Source of the DNA: Fictibacillus gelatini DSM 15865 | Lineage (GTDB): Bacteria > Bacillota > Bacilli > Bacillales > Fictibacillaceae | Direction of reading: 5' to 3' | Length of the DNA: 64,000 bases | Assembly: GCF_000430745.1 (NCBI RefSeq) | Contig: NZ_AUMP01000001.1 | Span: 496,001 to 560,000, forward strand | Part shown: piece by piece, positions 58,458 through 64,000 of the stretch | Layout of the letters: every line of letters begins with the position of its first letter | Numbering within the stretch: the first letter of the stretch is position 1 | Made by a program: the position numbers and the translations under genes | The notes under the pieces: generated by a model | Told to the model about the DNA's origin: nothing | The model's database searches: none | Seen by the model: the letters and a program-made list of their open reading frames with translations, nothing else

Positions 58458-59741
58458 ATGATTAAATTATTTTCTCACAATGATTTAGACGGAAAATCGT
58501 GCGGCTTAATTGCAAAAATTGCTTTTGGCGATGACAACGTTGACGCAAGCTACTGTTCGCACGACACGATCAACAGAAGGGTTCGGGAATTTCTTGATAA
58601 CCCGGAGTATAACGGGCTGCCCATTTACATCACCGACATCGCGGTCAATGAAGAGCTTGCCGCCTGCCTTGATGAACGGTACAAAAACGGAGGAGAAGTT
58701 TATCTTTTTGATCACCATGTGACGGCACTTCAGTTTAATGAATATGACTGGGGACATGTCAAAGAAGTTTATGAGGATGGACGAAAGACCGCCGCCACTT
58801 CCCTTTTATACGATTACTTTGTTCAAAATGGCCGAATAGAAGAAAAAGAACCACTCCGCGAGTATGTTGAATTAGTCCGCCTTTACGACACGTGGGAATG
58901 GAGTGAGACGAACAACCTGAAAGCAAAGCATCTCAATGAGCTATTTTTCATGTTTAGTTCAGAACACTTTGAACAGACGATGATGGAACGGATTCGAACG
59001 GAAGAAACGTTCGAGCTCACTGATTTGGAACAAACCTTGTTACATTTAGAAGAAGAGAAAATCGAACGCTACATTATCTCAAAGGAAAGACAAATGGTCG
59101 AAACATGGGAAGCGTATGTGAATGATGATAACGAAGGCCAATACCGAATCGGAATTGTTCATGCAGAACGGTATCATTCTGAACTGGGGAATGTGCTGAA
59201 CACCGAAAATCCGCATCTTGATTTAATTGTCATATTGAACATCGGCAGAAAACAAGTCGGTTTTCGGACGATTCATGACCATGTCGATGTTTCGGCTTTT
59301 GCAGGCCAATTTGGTGGTGGCGGGCACCCGAAAGCTTCAGGCTGCCCCCTAACGGAAAAAACGTTTGAACGCTTTGTCGTTCCTGCCTTTCAGCTTATGC
59401 CAAGAAAAAGAGACCCGCGCGATAATCAATATAACGTGAAAGAAAATCGTTTCGGAACACTTTTTATGAACCATCAAAAAGAAATGTCAAATATTAGGCC
59501 GTTCGAAAACGGAACGTGGGAACTGATTCATAACAGCATTCCGATCGGCTCGTTTCCAACCTTTGCTGAAGCGGAGCACTATGCTAAACGCCATTTCAGT
59601 GTAACTTTACTGTATGATGATAAATACCTTCAGTTCCTATCGGCTACTTATAAAGTAGCAGAAGAAGAATTGCGAGAGAACTATGCGAAGGTTATGGAGA
59701 GAGTGGCTCATGAAGAAAAGGCATCATTCCATCACGAATGA
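58458..59741 (+). CDS. nrnB: DHH-family oligoribonuclease NrnB
   Basis: 427 residues, longer than the B. subtilis NrnB (about 400). GAGAAAGG before the ATG at 58458 sets the start. DHH motifs: SHNDLDGKSCG, DIAVNEE, YLFDHHVTA, then the DHHA1 domain with FGGGGHPKASG near residue 290. Hydrolyses short RNA (nanoRNA) and possibly pGpG. A C-terminal extension after about 310 is specific to this group. Its upstream region contains a MITE-like repeat. Confidence 0.88.
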   Translation: MIKLFSHNDLDGKSCGLIAKIAFGDDNVDASYCSHDTINRRVREFLDNPEYNGLPIYITDIAVNEELAACLDERYKNGGEVYLFDHHVTALQFNEYDWGHVKEVYEDGRKTAATSLLYDYFVQNGRIEEKEPLREYVELVRLYDTWEWSETNNLKAKHLNELFFMFSSEHFEQTMMERIRTEETFELTDLEQTLLHLEEEKIERYIISKERQMVETWEAYVNDDNEGQYRIGIVHAERYHSELGNVLNTENPHLDLIVILNIGRKQVGFRTIHDHVDVSAFAGQFGGGGHPKASGCPLTEKTFERFVVPAFQLMPRKRDPRDNQYNVKENRFGTLFMNHQKEMSNIRPFENGTWELIHNSIPIGSFPTFAEAEHYAKRHFSVTLLYDDKYLQFLSATYKVAEEELRENYAKVMERVAHEEKASFHHE

Positions 59742-59752
59742 TGCCTTCCTTT
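59718..59752 (+). terminator. Terminator of nrnB
   Basis: A 12-bp stem AAGGCATCATTC/GAATGATGCCTT (59718-59729 with 59736-59747), containing the stop codon region, followed by CCTTTCTTT. Confidence 0.8.
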
Positions 59753-59915
59753 CTTTACGTAGCCGTAATCTGTTTGGCGAACAATGTATTCGCTGTTGAA
59801 TTCCTTTGTCTTTGTCGTATGATCCTCATAAAAAAGAAACAATGTATTGTTCATTGCCGATAAAATCCAATAGAAAAGCTGTACAGTGTCCACGGACACC
59901 GTGCTGCTTTTTGCA

Positions 59916-61046
59916 TTATTTTACTTTAAACGTTTTCGTGTATTTTTTAAACAGTTCTCGTTTGCTGTCCATTCGCTGCTGAAGCGTCCAGAAAATCACC
60001 TGGTGGAAATCCTTTGACGATTCAACTAACGTCATTAAATACGTAATTTTCACATTGTCTACTTCTCCCGACAACTCAAATTGGATCGCTTTTTTGTTAT
60101 TGATTTTTAAGTTTACTGGTTTCGTTGTTTTTGCATTTTTCACGGTGTTTTTCTCCATGTTGTCTTTAATCGCTTTATAATAATCGGTAAGCGTAGCACC
60201 ACCGAGTGAGCTCTTTGGCTCGCTAATAACGCCCATATATTCCTCTTTTCCAATATTCGTTGCTTGAATTGAAGCATCCGGAATAAGGCCGGTTTCCTTT
60301 TTCCAATCCCCGTCTACCGCAATACTGGACTTTCCGTTATCACTTTTTAAAACGAGCGGTACGCTTGTAAAAGGCTTATCCGAATGGTTTGACTTCGTAT
60401 GCATCATTGGAACATCATCCTTCAACACACGGAATGATTCGGAAACTTGCTTAAACTCATCTTTGTATTGATCGAATTTGCTTTCGGTTGTCCATGCTGC
60501 AATTTGATAGAAGTGATCTCCTTTTTCTAAATACGTCATTAAATACTTTGCTTTTACTCCATTTACTTCCCCGCTTATATCAACCTGTTTCGCAGGGAGG
60601 TCGCCAACCTTCGTATCACTCGCAGTTCCAACAACTAAATTTTTTGCTGTAGCTCCTATGTTCTGCTTGATCGTATTAGCAAAGTCATCTAATTTTGAAT
60701 TTTCACTGAAATCCTTTTTATTATACGGAATAACCATAATGTATTTTTCATCTGAACGTTTGGACGCGCTAAGAACAGCTAATGGATTTAGCTCTTTATC
60801 CTGTACCCAGCCATCAGGGATTGTTAACTGTAAGCTTTCATTATCGTTTTTTAAAGCAGTACCTTTAATTTCCGTCTCTTTTGTTTCTTTTGAAGTATCA
60901 TCTTTTTTCGATTGCTCTTCTTTTTTTGGTGATGCATCCTTTCCAGCGGACTCTTTGTCGGAGCTGCACCCGCTCAAAATCGCCCCTGTTAGCATACAAG
61001 CGGCAAGTAACATGGAAATCTTTTTGTAGTTTACTAAATTCCCCAT
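59916..61046 (-). CDS. Lipoprotein with two PsbP-like repeats
   Basis: 376 residues. Signal peptide with lipobox LSGC (Cys27), then a Lys/Glu/Ser-rich linker (28-60). Two homologous domains follow at about 65-205 and 225-376, each with an early 'GDWKKE/PDGWVQD' strand and a late 'V..VK..YLMTLVE...DF.QV..WT' segment. This internal duplication suggests PsbP/LpqN-like folds, which is inference. Function unknown; probably attached to the outer face of the membrane. GGGGAG before the ATG. Confidence 0.7.
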   Translation of the reverse strand: MGNLVNYKKISMLLAACMLTGAILSGCSSDKESAGKDASPKKEEQSKKDDTSKETKETEIKGTALKNDNESLQLTIPDGWVQDKELNPLAVLSASKRSDEKYIMVIPYNKKDFSENSKLDDFANTIKQNIGATAKNLVVGTASDTKVGDLPAKQVDISGEVNGVKAKYLMTYLEKGDHFYQIAAWTTESKFDQYKDEFKQVSESFRVLKDDVPMMHTKSNHSDKPFTSVPLVLKSDNGKSSIAVDGDWKKETGLIPDASIQATNIGKEEYMGVISEPKSSLGGATLTDYYKAIKDNMEKNTVKNAKTTKPVNLKINNKKAIQFELSGEVDNVKITYLMTLVESSKDFHQVIFWTLQQRMDSKRELFKKYTKTFKVK

Positions 61047-61355
61047 TCTTTCTCCCCATTTCTTTAAATTTCATTTTTTGAAAAAATATTTCATTTTCTA
61101 TTTCCCAATTATACTTAAAGATTAACCATTCTGTTTCAATTTTTATAAAAATCATACTTTATGCCTGGTTTCATTTATTTTTATGGGTCGTAAGCACTAA
61201 AAAGAAGGTTGCGATCTGAGGAATAACGACAAATTAATAAAGTGGGATATTTTAAATTTTCACTATAAAATTAAATTTTTGTAAGTATGGAAAATCAAAG
61301 AATTGTTGGAATAGGGTATAGCGATTGATCTTTTGGATAGTATAAAGTGACCCTT
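61047..61355. other. AT-rich intergenic sequence
   Basis: Nothing clear is visible. The stretch next to 61356 may be the extension of the decayed nuclease fragment, but similarity fades. Confidence 0.35.
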
Positions 61356-61432
61356 GCGATTGAACCGGCTCTGAATAAATAGGGGGAACGGGTGCACTGC
61401 CCATCCAAAAGTGCAATAACTTTTCCATTTAA
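61356..61432 (-). pseudogene. Decayed fragment of the DUF2357 nuclease gene
   Basis: The plus-strand stretch GCGATTGAACCGGCTCTGAA (61357 onward), followed by TAAATAG and a GTGCACTGC block, matches 62161-62232 inside the intact nuclease gene with scattered substitutions. Translated, MEKLL and YLFRAGSIA correspond to MEQLL and YLFGAGSIA, but in different frames, so the copy is frameshifted. It is probably the residue of a duplication or of an earlier, longer module. Confidence 0.65.
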
Positions 61433-61466
61433 AAACGCATGACATTTTTTCGTGTCATGCGTTTTT
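61431..61466 (-). terminator. Terminator downstream of fra
   Basis: A 14-bp perfect stem (61431-61444 with 61453-61466, AAAAACGCATGACA/TGTCATGCGTTTTT) lies just after the frataxin-like gene. Confidence 0.85.
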
Positions 61467-61471
61467 ATGTG

Positions 61472-61843
61472 TCATTTCCGCCAAAATTTCGTATATTCCG
61501 CTTTATCCTTTATATTGAATTCAATGATTTTCTCAAGCAATCCGTAATTTACCGGCTCATTCCATGGAATTCGAAACAAGCCTTTAGTAGCGCTGTAGCC
61601 GGCCTGTGCAATGTCATCTGCAAATTGCGCAATGCCTGCTTCTTCGGGCGAAACGCTCAAATGATGTCTCGCCGTGGAAAAGCCGATGATAAATGTCCCG
61701 TGATCGGAAAACATTGGCGTATTCCACTTCATTTGCGGTTCTAAATTTGGGTATTTATCTGCTACCCACGCCAAAATTTCCTCTGTTCGACTTCTATGGT
61801 CGGGATTATCGATGCCAGCTAAATAGTTCGCAAAAACTTCCAT
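61472..61843 (-). CDS. fra: Frataxin-like iron chaperone (Fra/YdhG, DUF1801)
   Basis: 123 residues, the same length as B. subtilis Fra. [37 protein letters not shown] and [12 protein letters not shown] are conserved. Delivers iron for Fe-S cluster assembly and heme in B. subtilis. AAGGAGG before the ATG at 61843 sets the start; the frame continues upstream without support. Confidence 0.9.
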   Translation of the reverse strand: MEVFANYLAGIDNPDHRSRTEEILAWVADKYPNLEPQMKWNTPMFSDHGTFIIGFSTARHHLSVSPEEAGIAQFADDIAQAGYSATKGLFRIPWNEPVNYGLLEKIIEFNIKDKAEYTKFWRK

Positions 61844-61929
61844 GTCTTCCTCCTTCGATAGAGTGCTATTTCCGCTAAAAATTCGCATTCTAAAGGCTTA
61901 TCCCCTATATCCTTAAGCCATTCGCAATT

Positions 61930-63735
61930 TTATTCCATTAATTGGCCCGATGATGGAACGTTAAAGAGATGAAATTGATTTTTCCGTATCAACATCCCGC
62001 GAATAACGCTCCGTAAATCATCAATTGCACGCTTTTTAGACTTACCAGGGGTCAGGGGAACAAGCCGAATGTCAAAGTCATCGCTTTTAATTGAAGCTTG
62101 ATCCTCTCCATATTGATCGGGATAGGCCGCCCATACTTCATAAACAGGATTAATAGATGTAGCGATTGAACCGGCTCCGAATAAATAGAGCGAGCGGCAT
62201 GCACTGCTATAATTCAACAACTGTTCCATTGACGTCAGCTTGGTTCTTGTCTTCAATAGAGAGTGATCCCAAATGTATTTCAATGGACGATATTTAAAAT
62301 CAATCATAAGACTTCCGATAAATAGACGATCTTGAAAAAGATCCAGCCTCGCATCCGGCCGATTGTTTCTCGAACTCGTGTAGATTGGATGGCTATTGCG
62401 ATCCGTTTCCCTGCCCACAAGCGGAATTTCAGTATCATAGACAAGGTTGACCCGAATTGTTTCCTTTTTAAACGAAATGATTGTACCCGGCTCTAATGTC
62501 GGAATCTGTTTCATAGCATTTGAAAAGACCCATCCATCATACGGAGTAAAATCAAGTTCCTTCAACATTTCGATCAATTGAAGGATTCCCCACAATTCGT
62601 ATAGCTTTTCAGATCGTTTCCATTGCAGGCGATACGTTTTGGCCAGTGGTTCTAAACGCTCCTTTTTTAAATCACGGTATACTCTATAAATCGCCCGATA
62701 CCTTGAGTCGAGAAACATGACTTGATTAGGGGGCTCAAGCCTTGGCTCCTTCACTTCTTTATACCAGTCCGCCCTCGTCATGAATAGCAGTGAGCTGTAC
62801 ATTTTTTTCGTTTCTCTATAAAAACAGCTAAATTCTTCGAGTGTTCTTACTTTATCGTTCATTTCTAGACGCGTGTTTTCTTGATAAGATGAAAAACGTT
62901 CCAGCTCCCGTCTGTCCATTTGTAGCTGGTCAAGATACTGGCCCGCTATCTCATTCCATTCTTTTAACACATTTAAAAGAAAACCAATAATTTTTTTCAC
63001 CCATCTATTTTCAGGAAGATCATAATCAAACGTTGGTGAAGGTGCCAGCAGCTTTTGATCTGATTCAAGGCGCCTCATCCGGTGCCCGATCGTACGTTCA
63101 TCGAGTTTTTTTGCCCGTTCGGCCGCCATCATTTTATACTCTTTTTTTACTCGATAGTTGGCTTTTGAATAAAGGTCATTCATGGCAGCCATAAGAGAAT
63201 GGTAATGTTTTTCGATGATTTGAATCTGGCTTAAACGGTTAGGCGAGAATAGATCATTATGATCATCCGGGAAAAAAGAGTGGCTTTTTACAAGCTCCCT
63301 GCCTAAACCTTGTACATACCCTTCAATTTCTCGCTTCATCATTTCCCATTGGTCTTCCGTTATTTGTTTCGGGCTGACTTTCACGATGGAATAGTAGGAA
63401 ATGCCGGCTTGCACCACTTTCAACAAATACTTCCCCGGGATTAACGGAAAATAATCGTTTTTAAAAAGGACAAGCGGCTCGGGTGAGGGCGTAATAAACC
63501 GTTCGTCATCTCCTTCGCCATCATCCTGCAGTTCGATGGATTCTAGCCCTTCAAAATAAAACTTTGCCTGATCATCATTGCTGTTGAACGTCACCTTTAA
63601 TTCTACATTTTCAATTATTTCAACGGGAACGAATGTATCGGGAAAATGGGCGTCCGTACAAAAATTGGTCACTTCTTGTCTTTTATACCCTTGTTCAAAT
63701 ATTAATGAAAATGGCACATTAGAATGTAAACCCAT
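61930..63735 (-). CDS. DUF2357-type protein with PD-(D/E)XK nuclease domain
   Basis: 601 residues. N-terminal beta-rich part (1-110), a long helical middle (about 120-400; NRLSQIQIIEKHYHSLMAAM, KVRTLEEFSCFYRE), and a C-terminal nuclease: helix YELWGILQLIEMLKEL near 395, RPDARLDLF (Asp acid) near 463, and LMIDFKYRP giving the D-x-K pair. Such proteins are the nuclease partners of McrB-like AAA+ NTPases in modification-dependent restriction and related defence systems. The gene overlaps by 17 bases the upstream gene cut by the window edge. Confidence 0.7.
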   Translation of the reverse strand: MGLHSNVPFSLIFEQGYKRQEVTNFCTDAHFPDTFVPVEIIENVELKVTFNSNDDQAKFYFEGLESIELQDDGEGDDERFITPSPEPLVLFKNDYFPLIPGKYLLKVVQAGISYYSIVKVSPKQITEDQWEMMKREIEGYVQGLGRELVKSHSFFPDDHNDLFSPNRLSQIQIIEKHYHSLMAAMNDLYSKANYRVKKEYKMMAAERAKKLDERTIGHRMRRLESDQKLLAPSPTFDYDLPENRWVKKIIGFLLNVLKEWNEIAGQYLDQLQMDRRELERFSSYQENTRLEMNDKVRTLEEFSCFYRETKKMYSSLLFMTRADWYKEVKEPRLEPPNQVMFLDSRYRAIYRVYRDLKKERLEPLAKTYRLQWKRSEKLYELWGILQLIEMLKELDFTPYDGWVFSNAMKQIPTLEPGTIISFKKETIRVNLVYDTEIPLVGRETDRNSHPIYTSSRNNRPDARLDLFQDRLFIGSLMIDFKYRPLKYIWDHSLLKTRTKLTSMEQLLNYSSACRSLYLFGAGSIATSINPVYEVWAAYPDQYGEDQASIKSDDFDIRLVPLTPGKSKKRAIDDLRSVIRGMLIRKNQFHLFNVPSSGQLME

Positions 63736-64000
63736 TCATTTTCAACTCTTTCGCTTTTTGGCGTAACACCTTCTTCGTCTCAGTAAAATCGGAAATATCT
63801 TCAAACCGCTTTAGAACGGATAAAAAGGAACCGCCGACGACTTCATTTGACTCAGGGTGAAGCGATCCGATTACAGGGTGAAGCAATTCTTCGCTACCTC
63901 TTATCTTTGTCAAAACGCGCTGGACCATTTGCAAATCAAAGGCTTCCCGCCTTGAAAGATAAGGACTTGGAACTAGATTTTGCAAATAACGGTCAATTTG
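63719..64000 (-). CDS. C-terminal part of the upstream partner gene (probable NTPase), truncated
   Basis: The frame is open to the right window edge, so the start lies beyond. About 94 C-terminal residues are visible: an Arg/Glu-rich helical segment (LSRREAFDLQMVQRVLTKIRG), a VIGSLHPESNE loop and a Lys-rich helix. No motif of an AAA+ protein falls in this piece. The NTPase guess rests only on its overlap with a DUF2357 nuclease gene. Confidence 0.5.
   Translation of the reverse strand, partial: QIDRYLQNLVPSPYLSRREAFDLQMVQRVLTKIRGSEELLHPVIGSLHPESNEVVGGSFLSVLKRFEDISDFTETKKVLRQKAKELKMNGFTF

Noticed and set aside
1-64000. tRNA, rRNA or prophage genes
   Set aside because: No cloverleaf, rRNA stretch or phage structural gene was recognised by eye; a covariance search could still find a missed tRNA.

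Overview
The window comes from a low-G+C, endospore-forming member of the Bacillaceae; the genus is not resolved. The reasons are a spoIIP gene, Bacillus-type strong Shine-Dalgarno sites, many AT-rich hairpin terminators, Gram-positive leader RNAs (a glycine T-box, a SAM-I riboswitch and a guanidine-I riboswitch), and a gene set whose closest recalled relatives are Bacillus subtilis genes (ykkCD, bdbCD, mprF, patB, ytoQ, fra, nrnB, ispA, gmuE, ykoGHI-like). No rRNA, tRNA, prophage or CRISPR was seen. Most genes sit in short operons separated by bidirectional hairpin terminators.

Layout. 1-7.6 kb: a truncated EmrE-type transporter, small hypothetical genes, SpoIIP, an LCP cell-wall ligase, a PH-like protein, an FMN reductase/RarD pair divergent from a LysR regulator, and a Gly/Tyr-rich membrane peptide. 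7.7-16 kb: T-box-controlled glycyl-tRNA synthetase, a lysine-type permease, a lipoprotein, a luciferase-like monooxygenase, a SAM riboswitch placed before a tiny FbpB-like gene, a catalytically dead NlpC/P60 protein behind a WalR box, FolD and a ROK fructokinase. 16-25 kb is an envelope-stress block: MprF, a bacitracin-resistance-like operon (undecaprenyl-PP phosphatase, ABC ATPase, permease) behind a BceR-like box, and a Ytr-like ABC/GntR operon with an operator over its -10; then YtoQ and a TauE-type exporter. 25-35 kb: an acyl-CoA dehydrogenase/CoA-transferase pair, an amino-acid ABC transporter lacking its ATPase, a secreted metalloprotease, a lactate permease with an XRE-cupin regulator, and BdbCD.

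35-41 kb is the most unusual part. An Lgt-like membrane protein, a radical SAM protein resembling the archaeal tetraether synthase Tes, and a small membrane protein form one operon. PatB, a decayed thyX (in-frame amber plus a signature-motif change) and a zinc-ribbon/S4-domain gene follow; the last lies behind an erm-like attenuator with a five-residue leader peptide. 41-58 kb: a BASS symporter, an acyl-CoA ligase, a DHA2 transporter, a second XRE-cupin/EmrE pair, aminopeptidase P, the guanidine-exporter operon, PepD, a MOSC protein, a YkoGH-like two-component system with a triple-PepSY protein, a modular lytic transglycosylase and intracellular subtilisin. 58-64 kb: a MITE-like repeat, NrnB, a duplicated-domain lipoprotein, a frataxin-like protein, and the start of a DUF2357 nuclease module cut by the window edge, with a decayed copy of part of the nuclease gene nearby.

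Four intergenic regions carry arrays of a 9-11 bp word (GGACAATAA, or the related AGACGAATAA) repeated almost exactly every 21 bp with unrelated sequence between. One array is four copies facing four inverted copies. The family is not a feature class I can name. Together with the Lgt/radical-SAM operon and the attenuated zinc-ribbon/S4 gene, it is the best candidate here for something undescribed. All identifications come from reading sequence motifs; no database search was run.
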